Positions 25,181 through 34,172 of a DNA stretch of 64,000 nucleotides are shown in pieces. The DNA lies in the NCBI RefSeq assembly GCF_020731285.1, contig NZ_JAJFOW010000012.1, forward strand, positions 1 through 64,000, written 5' to 3'. Position numbers and translations under genes: made by a program. Source of the stretch: Cohnella baijiui (lineage in GTDB: Bacteria; Bacillota; Bacilli; Paenibacillales; Paenibacillaceae). Below the pieces are notes generated by a model. The model was not told where the DNA came from, searched no databases, and was given only the letters and a program-made list of their open reading frames with translations. The number at the start of each line of letters is the position of its first letter. Within the stretch, counting starts at the first letter, position 1.

Positions 25181-25591
25181 TTAATCAATGCTCCAGCATT
25201 TGCCGATGCATATCGACAGTGCCTGCCTTGACGTTCCGACAGCAACGACAAGCCGTTCGGCTATTTCTTTGTTGGACAGTACTGCCGCCAACAGCGCCAG
25301 CACCTCCATCTCACGGTCCGTCAGCGGCTCCTCGATCGAGACCGGCGTCTTGTCGCCGTCCTTCTCCGCCCCCGGCTCCTCGCCAATATCCGATTCTCCG
25401 GCGAGCCGGCCTAGCGATCGGAGCAGCTCGCAAATATATACGCCTTGCGATGCCATCGCATGGAGAATATGGATACGGTCCTTGGACGAGAAGCTCGCCG
25501 CGGCGTAATTCTCCAAATACAACACCCCGACCGCCGACCCGTGAACGGCGACGGTCATGCATAAGGCAGACTGCGGCCGGTGCTCCGCCAT
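25181..25591 (-). pseudogene. C-terminal fragment of a large GAF/LuxR-type regulator
   Basis: The fragment has a GAF end (SALCMTVAVHGSAVGVLYLENY) followed by a LuxR-type start (LTDREMEVLALLAAVLSNKEIAERLVV). The recognition helix is lost, as the frame runs into unrelated residues (GTSRQALSICIGKCW). The N-terminal kinase-like and ATPase modules that carry such GAF domains are absent. It is cut at both ends and unlikely to act. Confidence 0.7.
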
Positions 25592-25673
25592 ATAAGGATT
25601 GTTTTACAGCAACAAGCGCCGGTTCATGTTGATAGCGAGGCGAGCATACTCGTTTTTTCTTTCTTCAAATATT

Positions 25674-26546
25674 TCAGGATTTATTCCTTGCAGCGCCAAT
25701 CAACATAGGAATGGAGATCAGAAGACTGACTGCAACCGGAACGATAGAGCCCTCAAGTCCAAAGGCGCCCCCTGTGAGAAGTGCGTCGCCACTCACCTTT
25801 ACGGTAAATAGACCGGCCGCAGCGTGTCCAGATACAGGAATGCCAAGCAAGCCTTCAACGGCATTCCAAGCAAAATGCAGCCCCATGGTAAACCACAAGT
25901 TTCGCCGCCACAAGAAGGCGGCACCGAGCAGAACGCCTGCTTCCAGGACGATGGCGAACGCGCTCCATAATGTTGCCCCTGTGTTCCCAAGATGGGCAGT
26001 TCCAAATAATAGAGAGGTCACAGCAAGCGCGAGCGGTTTTCCCCCCCATTGTTCAATGGCTTGAAACAGAAGTCCACGAAAGAGAAGTTCCTCGACAATG
26101 GCCGCTCCTAAAGCCGGTGTTATGGAGGATATGAGAACAGAGCTCGTATCCGCAAAATTGGCCCACTGAAAGGTGTACCCGCCCAGAGCCATAATAATAA
26201 CAGCGGACCCTGCGATAAAGAGGCTCCCGGTTAGAACGCCCGAAACAAGATCAATCCCTGCGCGCTGACCAGAGATCTCTGGCGTGGACCGCCGGGCAAG
26301 GTATGTCAGCGTGAGCTTATAAACCAGGATGGCCAGAAACCCCATAGCGAGCGTGAAAATAAGGGAAACCGTCCCCTCTACTCGCTCCGTCAGCTGCCGG
26401 AATAACGTATCGATGAGAATAATACCGGCAGCCCCTACAATCGTCCAGACGATTGGAAAGCGCCAAAATGAACGCCAAGCACGCAGCCTCCCGCCATTCT
26501 GCAGCGGCTCTTTATGGCCGGACCTTTTTCTTTTCATGTCATGCAT
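25674..26546 (-). CDS. CPBP family intramembrane metalloprotease
   Basis: The protein of about 290 residues has eight or so hydrophobic segments. The CPBP (Abi/CAAX protease-like) motifs are present: EELLFRG at about 150-156, FGTAHLGN with a conserved His, and GLHFAWNAVEGLLG with the third metal ligand. Members process or bind membrane proteins and some give self-immunity to bacteriocins. The start is ATG 26546 or ATG 26537, both behind AGAAGAGG. It is downstream of the two-component genes on the same strand and may be their target. Confidence 0.88.
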   Translation of the reverse strand: MHDMKRKRSGHKEPLQNGGRLRAWRSFWRFPIVWTIVGAAGIILIDTLFRQLTERVEGTVSLIFTLAMGFLAILVYKLTLTYLARRSTPEISGQRAGIDLVSGVLTGSLFIAGSAVIIMALGGYTFQWANFADTSSVLISSITPALGAAIVEELLFRGLLFQAIEQWGGKPLALAVTSLLFGTAHLGNTGATLWSAFAIVLEAGVLLGAAFLWRRNLWFTMGLHFAWNAVEGLLGIPVSGHAAAGLFTVKVSGDALLTGGAFGLEGSIVPVAVSLLISIPMLIGAARNKS

Positions 26547-26620
26547 CGCCTCTTCTATTGTTCGATGCCATGAGTATAGGCTGAAAAAGTCATAAAGAGA
26601 TAGTGCGCTTTTGTCATGGG

Positions 26621-27262
26621 TTAATGATCCATAAATCCCGAATCCCGGGCCTTGCGGGCGGCCTCCCGCCTTCCTTTCACATTAAGCTTGGAATAAATCG
26701 CCGAGATATAGTTTTTAACCGTCCCTTCGCTAAGATACAATGCCTCGGCAATATCTTGATTACGCAGGCCGGCAGCCAGCTTATGCAGCACTTCTACTTC
26801 ACGGGCAGTGAGCCCAAATTCATTCTTGTTGGCGGAGGCGGTATTGTTCATGCTCTTGATCATTTTACGCGCCATTTCCTGCGAGATTAATGTCCCTCCT
26901 GCCTGAACGACCCGTATGCCGGCAGCCAGGTCTTTGGGATGAATGGCTTTGAGCAGATAGCCTTCTGCTCCATAGCTTAGCGCCGCTAACACATACTCGA
27001 CTTCCTTATAGGAGGTCAGCATGATGATTTTGGTTGCAGGTGTTCGCTCTTTAATGAGGGCCGTTGCGGCGACGCCGTCCATGACTGGCATGTTGACATC
27101 CATTAACACCACATCCGGCATCAACTGCTCGCAACCCTTTACGGCTTCTTCCCCATTCCGGGCCAAACCGACAATTTCCAAATCCTCTTCCATGGACAGC
27201 ACGATCTGCAAGCTCTCGAGAATTAACGCTTGATCATCGGCTAGCAGCACTTTAATCTTCAT
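26621..27262 (-). CDS. NarL/LuxR family response regulator
   Basis: This 213-residue protein has a receiver domain with acidic pocket ADD at 8-10, phospho-acceptor Asp55 (VVLMDVNMPVMDG) and a conserved Lys in GYLLK near 105. It ends in a LuxR helix-turn-helix, LTAREVEVLHKLAAGLRNQDIAEALYL. It overlaps the kinase gene by 11 bases, so the two are translationally coupled. Targets are unknown; the CPBP protease gene lies 74 bases downstream. Confidence 0.93.
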   Translation of the reverse strand: MKIKVLLADDQALILESLQIVLSMEEDLEIVGLARNGEEAVKGCEQLMPDVVLMDVNMPVMDGVAATALIKERTPATKIIMLTSYKEVEYVLAALSYGAEGYLLKAIHPKDLAAGIRVVQAGGTLISQEMARKMIKSMNNTASANKNEFGLTAREVEVLHKLAAGLRNQDIAEALYLSEGTVKNYISAIYSKLNVKGRREAARKARDSGFMDH

Positions 27263-28427
27263 CGTACGGCTTCACTCCTTTCAGCGGAATTTCGCATCTG
27301 ACTTCGGTTATCGCTGGCGTTCCCTCCCCGGAGGATAGGTGCAGGCAGCCTCCCAACCGCTCAACCCGATGCTTCATCGTAGTCAAGCCGAAGCCATCAT
27401 TCAGCTTGTCGATCGGTTTGCCGTTATTTCGAACGGTCAATTGCAGAATGCGCTCAGCATATCTAAGCGTCAGATGAAGCTGAGAGGCTTTTCCGTGTTT
27501 AAGTGCATTGGTGAAGGATTCCTGGATGACCCGGAGGATCGCCTGCCGTACTTCAAAACGTATGGACTGCTCTATCTCCGGCAGACTCAAGGTCACAGCC
27601 GTACCTGTGTGATCCCGGAAACGGTTAGCAAGGGATTCAACCTGTCGGATCAGACTTGATTCCTCTTCTTCCCCCATCTCGTGTACGATGCTCCTCATTT
27701 CCTCCAGATTTTCCTCAGCCAATGCTCTTATGCGAATCAACCGATCCTTGGCTTCGGCAGGCTTGCGGTCCATAAGGGCAATAGAAGCATCAAGGCTCAG
27801 AATGAGCGAGATGAAGGAATGCCCCAGCGTATCGTGAAGCTCCTTGGACATTCGGCTGCGCTCTTCAAGCAAAGTCATTTTCTCGACCTCGGCCGTGTAG
27901 TGAGTTAACAGCCTGTTTTGCTGCTCCACTTCCGCTACCAGTTTATTCTTCTGGTCATACGCATTGGCGACGAAGCTTGCCCACATCCCGATGAAGCAGA
28001 ACAGCAGATTGTCTGTTCCGACACTTAGGGTCTGCTCCCAAGACAATCTTAGGCCAGATTGAAAGGAGAAAGGAATGCAAACAAGCAAGGGAACGATCCA
28101 CAGGGTTTGCTTCGTCGATAAGTAACCCATGGCAAGACTCGGCAGCAGATAGTCCGCTTTAGAAGTCAGATCCGGATGCATGACGGAACTCACATAATAA
28201 GAACCGCCAAGCAATAGCTCCAGTACGCAGAACCAGAATTTATTCTCTCGGCGCCCAGGGAACCAGAACAGCAAAGGGACGACAAAGGCTATGCTCAGCC
28301 AGAGCACGTACATGAATGTTCGGTTCGAAAACTCGCTTACTGCCAGAACCCGGGATAACAGCAAAATATAATGATAGGAACGAAGAGCGAATATGCCCCA
28401 ATCCATGAAAGATAAGATTTTTTTCAT
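27252..28427 (-). CDS. Sensor histidine kinase (HisKA_3, DesK/LiaS type)
   Basis: The 391-residue kinase has about five hydrophobic segments in residues 10-160, a coiled-coil stretch, and the HisKA_3 motif ERSRMSKELHDTLGHSF with phospho-acceptor His198. The ATPase domain ends in NNGKPIDKLNDGFGLTTMKHRVERLGG. No large extracellular domain exists, so it may sense through the membrane. It pairs with the NarL-type regulator that overlaps its 3' end. Start at ATG 28427. Confidence 0.92.
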   Translation of the reverse strand: MKKILSFMDWGIFALRSYHYILLLSRVLAVSEFSNRTFMYVLWLSIAFVVPLLFWFPGRRENKFWFCVLELLLGGSYYVSSVMHPDLTSKADYLLPSLAMGYLSTKQTLWIVPLLVCIPFSFQSGLRLSWEQTLSVGTDNLLFCFIGMWASFVANAYDQKNKLVAEVEQQNRLLTHYTAEVEKMTLLEERSRMSKELHDTLGHSFISLILSLDASIALMDRKPAEAKDRLIRIRALAEENLEEMRSIVHEMGEEEESSLIRQVESLANRFRDHTGTAVTLSLPEIEQSIRFEVRQAILRVIQESFTNALKHGKASQLHLTLRYAERILQLTVRNNGKPIDKLNDGFGLTTMKHRVERLGGCLHLSSGEGTPAITEVRCEIPLKGVKPYDED

Positions 28428-28526
28428 AGCCTCATCATACAGGAAACGGTCATTGACAGACAGAGGAGGATCATTTTAATATAACATTGATATATAAATA
28501 TAACTTAGTTAAAGCGAGGGGTTTTT

Positions 28527-29759
28527 GTGAAGTCACTATCTGTCGTTATTATCGGTGGGGGTCTCGGAGGACTTGCATTGGCGCAAAGTTTGAAAAAGAA
28601 TCACATTGACTTTCATGTTTGCGAACGCGAGCATGCGGACACTTTCGTTCAAACAGGCTACCGAATCAAAATCAATGAGAATGGATCCAATGCGCTGCGG
28701 TTTTGTCTTCCCGAGAAACTTTACGATCTGTATATTCAAACATCCGTTATAGGACCGGCACACCCTGTCTTTTTGGATCCGATCTCGCTGGAACCCGCCG
28801 AAGAACAGCACCCGCTGTACAACAAAGCGGAAGTCACGCCATCCGTCAATCGGTTTACCTTTCGTGAAGTGTTGCTTGGCGAACTGAACGACAAGATCCG
28901 CTACGGATACCGGTTGACCCATTATGAAAAGCTAGAAAACGGACGCTTAAGAGCATGGTTCGATAATGGGGAGCATCTGGATGCGGATGTTCTGGTTGGC
29001 GCGGACGGAGGAGGATCCAAAGTTCGCCATCAGTACAAGCCCGGGGTGAAAATTTTCGATACCGGGGGCAGGGCCCTTTATACCAAGGTATTTCTGAATG
29101 ATGCGCGGAGAAAGGAGCTGAATGGGCTCATTGGGGATGGCAGCATGAGAGGCCTTCTAAGTGCAGAAGGAGATGCTCCGGTGTCCCTTCTGCTTGAAGA
29201 CATGGCTTTCAAGCCGAATATTGAACTTCTGCCGGAAGCCATGTCCCTTAATGTGAAGATCTCTCCTCAGCAGGATTACCTGTACGCCGTGTTTGCGTGC
29301 TCGCCCGAATGGTTTGGCATTCCTGACGAGCAGCTTTTCCAATTGAACGGTGTGGAATTGTTGTCCTTTACGCAAGAGAAAACGAAACATTGGCATCCAC
29401 AAGTAAAAAGGATGCTGGAATTAGCGGAGCCGGAGAAAACGGCTGTATATCACCTCCGCAATGTTTTGCCGTATAAGCCTTGGAAAGAAACGACCTCTCT
29501 GGTTTTGCTGGGCGACGCCCTGCACCCCATGACACCGGCAGGAATCGGCGGGAATGCGGCACTTTTTGATGCCTGCGAGCTCTCAAAAGAATTAATCAAC
29601 GTAATAAACGGGGAAAAGGAACTTTTGACCGCGTTGCGTGATTATGAAGTGGGTGCCATCGAACGTGGGATGAGGGATGTTCGGCTCTCCTCGAAAGCAG
29701 GGGAAATCATGTTCAACCAGAAGCCGTTGCCTGCCGAAGATGTAGAATTGGAGGAGTAA
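28527..29759 (+). CDS. FAD-dependent monooxygenase
   Basis: This 410-residue flavoprotein hydroxylase has GGGLGG at 10-15, the DG region VLVGADGGGSKVR at about 155-167 and GDALHPMTPAGIGGNAALFDA near 335-355, which binds FAD. The layout is that of PHBH-type enzymes, the group that includes tetracycline- and rifampicin-modifying monooxygenases. The gene starts at GTG 28527 behind GAGGGG. A TetR repressor gene follows 58 bases downstream on the same strand, which suggests inducible detoxification of an aromatic compound. Substrate unknown. Confidence 0.9.
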   Translation: MKSLSVVIIGGGLGGLALAQSLKKNHIDFHVCEREHADTFVQTGYRIKINENGSNALRFCLPEKLYDLYIQTSVIGPAHPVFLDPISLEPAEEQHPLYNKAEVTPSVNRFTFREVLLGELNDKIRYGYRLTHYEKLENGRLRAWFDNGEHLDADVLVGADGGGSKVRHQYKPGVKIFDTGGRALYTKVFLNDARRKELNGLIGDGSMRGLLSAEGDAPVSLLLEDMAFKPNIELLPEAMSLNVKISPQQDYLYAVFACSPEWFGIPDEQLFQLNGVELLSFTQEKTKHWHPQVKRMLELAEPEKTAVYHLRNVLPYKPWKETTSLVLLGDALHPMTPAGIGGNAALFDACELSKELINVINGEKELLTALRDYEVGAIERGMRDVRLSSKAGEIMFNQKPLPAEDVELEE

Positions 29760-29817
29760 CCAGCTCTCCGCGATATAGCGTATAATTAGTCATATCAGCA
29801 TTTGGAATGGAGTTGGA

Positions 29818-30471
29818 ATGCTTATTATGCCTACTCGCAGGCCACATATCAGCGAGGAGAAAATAATAGCGGCCTCGTGGCGGCTTCTCGCAGACCAGGG
29901 AATCGAGAATTTTACTATAAGAAACCTCTGCAAGGAATTGAATGTTCAAGCTCCTACGATCTATTGGTACTTCGAGAGCAAGCAGGTTATTTATCAAACG
30001 TTAGCCAATCTGGTGTCAAGAGAGATCATAAGCGATCTTCCCAAGCAAGGAGACTGGCGAGAAAGGCTTCAGTTAAGCGCAACTGTTATGCGAAGGAAGC
30101 TTCAAGAGTTTCCTTGCTCCGGTCAACTTCTGATGAAGTCAAGGCCGGAGGAAGATTTTATGCAACTGTTCGAATGTCTGTTGCAGATGGTCGAGCCGAC
30201 TTCATTGACGGATAAACAAAAATTTTCGTATACGACCCATTTGTTTAACTACGTCATCAACTTCGCCGTTGAGGAATATGAACAACGTATGCTGCAGATA
30301 TCGTTAGAGGAGAGCAAAAAAGAAAATACGCATGCGGATCTTTCGCCATTCAAAGTGCTACAACGGATGCACGAAGAAGGTGTGTTTCATTTGATGGGTT
30401 CCGATGAACTGTTTAATTCCGGCGTTCTCTTATTACTCGATGGAATAGAGCAGCGGCTTATACGACCGTAG
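29818..30471 (+). CDS. TetR family regulator with TetR-class C-terminal domain
   Basis: This 217-residue repressor has ISEEKIIAASWRLL and the helix-turn-helix TIRNLCKELNVQAPTIYWYF at about 30-55. The C-terminal core has the length and pattern of the tetracycline-repressor class. It resembles the regulator at 53684 in this window throughout. ATG 29818 is five bases behind GGAG. It probably represses the FAD monooxygenase gene just upstream. A strong hairpin follows. Confidence 0.9.
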   Translation: MLIMPTRRPHISEEKIIAASWRLLADQGIENFTIRNLCKELNVQAPTIYWYFESKQVIYQTLANLVSREIISDLPKQGDWRERLQLSATVMRRKLQEFPCSGQLLMKSRPEEDFMQLFECLLQMVEPTSLTDKQKFSYTTHLFNYVINFAVEEYEQRMLQISLEESKKENTHADLSPFKVLQRMHEEGVFHLMGSDELFNSGVLLLLDGIEQRLIRP

Positions 30472-30487
30472 ATTCGGGGACAACTAG

Positions 30488-30523
30488 CTTTAGCCGTACG
30501 GAGGTTAACCAGTACGGCTAAAG
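30488..30523 (+). terminator. Terminator after tetR
   Basis: CTTTAGCCGTAC (30488-30499) pairs perfectly with GTACGGCTAAAG (30512-30523), 17 bases after the TetR stop codon. Confidence 0.7.
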
Positions 30524-30537
30524 TCGGTATTATTACC

Positions 30538-30740
30538 CTACTATTTTTAACTACAGGAGCCCCAAATTCGCCATTTTCTTTACGATAAGTCGCATTTGGA
30601 CCGCCGATGTAAGCATAGTCCGTGACTTGCGACAAGACTTCGGCCGCGGTAAGTCAACTGATCAAACAAAGTTTCCTTGTCGCCGGTTCCTGCGAGCACG
30701 ATGTACTCGCTCTCGGGAAACTCGATGATACGTGTTGCTG
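30538..30740 (-). pseudogene. Fragment of the GyrI-like gene at 18086
   Basis: The region matches the 3' two-fifths of the gene at 18086-18562 on the same strand at about 85-90 per cent by eye. It has a deletion of about 20 bases near 30570 and another near 30645. No start codon or N-terminal half remains. It lies between the TetR terminator and att-like site 8. Confidence 0.8.
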
Positions 30741-30814
30741 GGATTTAGCTCGTATTTCTTCCAATTTTGTCCCAGAAGTGAGTGGTGGTAAATACTCAGG
30801 AGTTCTTCCGATGC

Positions 30815-30870
30815 AAAAAACTTGCCGTTACAGATAGCGTGGAGATCCTAACCATAAGTGACGACGAAAT
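30815..30870 (+). other. att-like site 8
   Basis: The left arm AAAAAACTTGCCGTTAC (30815-30831) is followed by the core GATCCTAACCATAAGTGA (30844-30861), which reads D-P-N-H-K-stop, and a type B right arm (CGACGAAATATTT). This is the most changed core at amino-acid level. Confidence 0.72.
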
Positions 30871-31059
30871 ATTTGTTGCGGTAATGTGCGAAAATGTTGT
30901 AGGAATTGTATAATTGTTTGATTTATGAACCTCTAAGCCCTTTTGTTTAAGGGTTCTTCTTGCGGAATGTGTGATGAATCATCATGTAGTCGTTGAATGA
31001 CGATGTAGCCGCACCCGTTTGACATTTACTGATTCTTCTGCTTTAATTGGAACCAACAA

Positions 31060-31325
31060 AAGCAACCATCAAGGACATGAGTCTTTAACGCGAGTCGTTC
31101 AGAGAGAGAGGACATCGGCTGAAATCCTCTTCGACAAGCCTAAGGATTTACCACCTTGTAGCTGCGATATGGAAATCGAGGGTTTCCTTGAGAGTATATT
31201 TCGCCGGGTATTCCCGTTATAGAATCTGAATGAGGATTCGCGTCTGGCGGATCGAATTTAGGGTGGAACCACGAGCTCGAACCGCACTCGTCCCTTTACC
31301 AGGGATGGAGCGCGGTTTTTTGTTT
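31060..31325 (+). ncRNA. T-box leader 1 of thrS
   Basis: The leader has a Stem I region from about 31070 with AGAGAGAGGAC, a specifier region where TTTACCACC (about 31145-31153) offers the threonine codon ACC, and the T-box AGGGTGGAACCACG (31260-31273). The terminator is formed by AACCGC with GCGGTT and a T-run ending near 31322. Uncharged tRNA-Thr should favour the antiterminator. A second complete leader follows at 31345. Confidence 0.9.
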
Positions 31326-31344
31326 TCTCAAAAGAATAAAATAA

Positions 31345-31608
31345 TGGTTCTGACCAAGGACACGAGTCTTTAACGCGAGTCGCCCAGAGAGAGAGGACTA
31401 GGCTGAGATCCTCTTCGACAAGCTTAAGGATTTACCACCTTGTAGCTGCGATTTGGAAATCAAGGGTTTCCTTGAGAGTATATTTCGCCGGGTATTCCCG
31501 TTATAGAATCTGAATGAGGATTCGCGTCTGGCGGATCGAATTTAGGGTGGAACCACGAGCTTGAAACGCACTCGTCCCTTTACCAGGGATGGAGTGTGTT
31601 TTTTTTGC
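31345..31608 (+). ncRNA. T-box leader 2 of thrS (tandem duplicate)
   Basis: This leader repeats the first with few changes, offset by about 284 bases. It has the T-box AGGGTGGAACCACG at 31544-31557, the same ACC specifier context near 31431, and a terminator (31563-31606) ending in eight T. Both must read through to express the synthetase, giving a steeper response to threonine starvation, as known for B. subtilis thrZ. Confidence 0.9.
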
Positions 31609-31634
31609 CAAAAACCTAGAAAGGATGATTAGAC

Positions 31635-33551
31635 ATGTTGATTAAAGTTTCCTTTCCGGACGGTGCCGAACGCGAATATAAGGCCGGGACGACCGTTGGA
31701 CAGATTGCGGAATCGATCAGTCCAGGACTTAAGAAAAATGCCGTCTCAGGGAAAGTGAACGGAAAGCCGGTCGATCTTGCTACACCCATCGAAGAGGATT
31801 CTTCGATCGAGATTTTGACGCTCGAAAACGTGGGAGGCATTGAAGTTCTTCGTCATAGTACCGCACACTTGATGGCGCAGGCTTTGCGCAGACTATTCGG
31901 CGAGAAAAACGTTAAACTCGGAGTCGGCCCAGTCATAGAGGATGGTTTTTACTACGACGTCGATCTCAGCGTTCCAATTTCAATCGAGGATTTTGATAAA
32001 ATCGAGAAGGAAATGGAGAAAATTGTACAGGAAAATCTACCAATCGTCCGCCGTGAGGTAAACCGTGAAGAAGCCATGCGCCTATTTCATGAACTGGGCG
32101 ATCCATACAAGCTGGAGCTGATCCGAGACTTGCCAAATGATTCAGTCATCTCGATCTATAGCCAAGGCGAGTTCTTCGATCTTTGCCGCGGACCACACCT
32201 TCCGTTCACTGGCGGCATCAAAGCATTCAAGTTACTAAACGTTGCTGGAGCTTACTGGCGTGGCGACGCAAAGAACAAAATGCTTCAGCGCATTTATGGC
32301 ACTGCGTTCCCGAAGCAAACGCAGTTGGAAGAGCACTTGCGGTTGCTAGAAGAAGCAAAGAAGCGTGACCATCGGAAACTTGGCAAAGAGCTCGGGTTGT
32401 TTATGTTTTCCGAAGAAGCACCAGGTATGCCCTTCTATTTACCAAAGGGCATGACTATCCGTACTCAGCTTGAAAACCTTTCTCGTGAACTTCAAGAGCG
32501 CCGCGGTTATGAAGAAGTTCAAACGCCTTTCATGATGAACCAGCGCCTTTGGGAGCAGTCTGGACACTGGGATCACTACCGTGAGAACATGTATTTTACA
32601 GAAGTGGACGATGGTAAATTTGCACTAAAGCCGATGAACTGCCCAGGGCACATGTTAATATACAAAAATAGCCTACACTCGTACCGTGAGCTTCCCATTC
32701 GTCTGACCGAGCTCGGTCAGGTACACAGACATGAATTTTCAGGAGCTCTTAATGGGATGATGCGAGTGAGGACATTTTGTCAAGATGATGCACATATCTT
32801 TGTACGTCCGGATCAGATCGAAGATGAGATTGGCCGGGTTATTGCGTTAATCGATGAAATGTACCGGGTTTTTGGTTTCGAATACCGCATGGAACTCTCG
32901 ACAAAGCCTGAGGACGCGATGGGATCAGTTGAAATGTGGCAGCAAGCTGAAGGGGCGCTTCAGAATGTTCTAGACAATCGGGGAGTCGCGTACCAAATCA
33001 ACGAGGGAGACGGGGCGTTCTACGGGCCGAAAATCGATTTTCACATTCTTGATGCTTTGAAGAGAAGCTGGCAATGTGCAACGATTCAACTTGATTTTCA
33101 GATGCCTGAAAAGTTTGATCTATCATACATTGGAGAGGACGGGCAAAAGCATCGTCCGGTCGTCATCCATCGCGCGGTGTTTGGCTCAATCGATCGCTTC
33201 ATCGGTATTTTGACGGAACATTACAGTGGGGCATTCCCGCTTTGGCTGGCGCCAGTTCAGGTTAAGATACTGCCGATTTCGCAAGCGTTTGGGGACTATG
33301 CTTTGCAAGTAAAATCGATGCTTGAGGCTACAGGAATCCGAGTTGAAGCCGATCTGCGAAATGAGAAGCTCGGTTATAAAATACGTGAGGCACAGCAAGA
33401 AAAGATCCCCTATATGCTTGTGCTGGGTGAGAATGAGTGGACTTCTGAAACTGCGTCCGTACGCCGGTGGGGTGAAGGAGACCTTGGTGTGATGGGAGTC
33501 GCAACTATAAAGGAACGACTGCTTGGGGAAATTCATGGAAAACTTGGATAA
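31635..33551 (+). CDS. thrS: Threonyl-tRNA synthetase (T-box controlled, cassette-borne)
   Basis: This is a complete 638-residue ThrRS: TGS domain at 1-62, editing domain with HSTAH (74-78) and CRGPH (184-188), class II catalytic core with zinc ligands Cys336, His387 and His512, and an anticodon-binding domain from about 540. All key residues are intact, so it should charge tRNA-Thr and edit Ser. AAAGGATG precedes ATG 31635. Two T-boxes lie upstream and the cassette-end hairpin downstream. It is probably a second copy besides a housekeeping thrS elsewhere, comparable to thrZ. Mobile ThrRS copies can give resistance to borrelidin or obafluorin; that is inference only. Confidence 0.95.
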   Translation: MLIKVSFPDGAEREYKAGTTVGQIAESISPGLKKNAVSGKVNGKPVDLATPIEEDSSIEILTLENVGGIEVLRHSTAHLMAQALRRLFGEKNVKLGVGPVIEDGFYYDVDLSVPISIEDFDKIEKEMEKIVQENLPIVRREVNREEAMRLFHELGDPYKLELIRDLPNDSVISIYSQGEFFDLCRGPHLPFTGGIKAFKLLNVAGAYWRGDAKNKMLQRIYGTAFPKQTQLEEHLRLLEEAKKRDHRKLGKELGLFMFSEEAPGMPFYLPKGMTIRTQLENLSRELQERRGYEEVQTPFMMNQRLWEQSGHWDHYRENMYFTEVDDGKFALKPMNCPGHMLIYKNSLHSYRELPIRLTELGQVHRHEFSGALNGMMRVRTFCQDDAHIFVRPDQIEDEIGRVIALIDEMYRVFGFEYRMELSTKPEDAMGSVEMWQQAEGALQNVLDNRGVAYQINEGDGAFYGPKIDFHILDALKRSWQCATIQLDFQMPEKFDLSYIGEDGQKHRPVVIHRAVFGSIDRFIGILTEHYSGAFPLWLAPVQVKILPISQAFGDYALQVKSMLEATGIRVEADLRNEKLGYKIREAQQEKIPYMLVLGENEWTSETASVRRWGEGDLGVMGVATIKERLLGEIHGKLG

Positions 33552-33589
33552 TGGTTTGCTAACAATGTGAACAGAGTATCTAAAAGATA

Positions 33590-33628
33590 GGGCCATCCCG
33601 CAAAAGGATGGCCCAAAACTTGCCGTTT
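33590..33628 (+). other. Cassette-end hairpin plus left arm (core lost)
   Basis: GGGCCATCC (33590-33598) pairs with GGATGGCCC (33606-33614), followed directly by the arm AAAACTTGCCGTTT (33615-33628). No E-P-Y-H-K core follows. The hairpin can terminate thrS. Confidence 0.75.
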
Positions 33629-33647
33629 CGGTCTATGGCATGGATTT

Positions 33648-34121
33648 CTAAGAATTCTCTATGCCGTGTTTGTTTGTAATTTGCTCGCTTTGGTTGGGCT
33701 TGCCCTTACCCTTGGTGATCAAGTCGCGAAGGCTGCCGTTTATGTAGATGCCCCAGGAGTCCGTACAGACGGCGTAGCACTCATACGCGGGAACGAGGCC
33801 TACGTGCGTAAATCGTACTTCCGTCTTACCGTCCTTCTTGGCGATTTCAAAGACAACGTCGGTATCCTTCCACTCGCTCGTGTCCTTTACGAAGTTAAAA
33901 TAGTTGTCTGTAATGTGCCAAACAACCTTTTTACCTGGAACAAGCTCGGTGATTTGGATGGTGCAGCGGTGAATATCCTGGTAGTGGTGCTTAAATTCAC
34001 CGAGTTCGTCGGTAGCGCCCTCAATTTCCTCTGACCACCATCCGCGAACGTTGTTGATGGCGGCGAAGACTTCCTCGGGGCTTTGTTCTACCTTAAAAAA
34101 AGTGCTGTAACTTTGATTCAT
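33648..34121 (-). CDS. SRPBCC (AHSA1-like) domain protein
   Basis: The 157-residue protein is a single START/SRPBCC domain: STFFKVEQSPEEVFAAINNVRGWWS at the N-terminus, VPGKKVVWHITD in the middle and EVRFTHVGLVPAYECY near the end. The fold has a deep hydrophobic cavity; a stress-related or ligand-binding role is usual. The start is ATG 34121. It is divergent from an HxlR regulator, with two palindromes between the genes, so the pair forms an autonomous regulated unit. Confidence 0.87.
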   Translation of the reverse strand: MNQSYSTFFKVEQSPEEVFAAINNVRGWWSEEIEGATDELGEFKHHYQDIHRCTIQITELVPGKKVVWHITDNYFNFVKDTSEWKDTDVVFEIAKKDGKTEVRFTHVGLVPAYECYAVCTDSWGIYINGSLRDLITKGKGKPNQSEQITNKHGIENS

Positions 34122-34172
34122 GCAGGTTATCTCCCCACGTTAATTGTTGACTACCCACCGAGTATAAGCCGC

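Noticed and set aside
31019..31222. Open frame of 67 codons before thrS
   Set aside because: It lies almost wholly inside the first T-box leader; the conservation is that of RNA structure.
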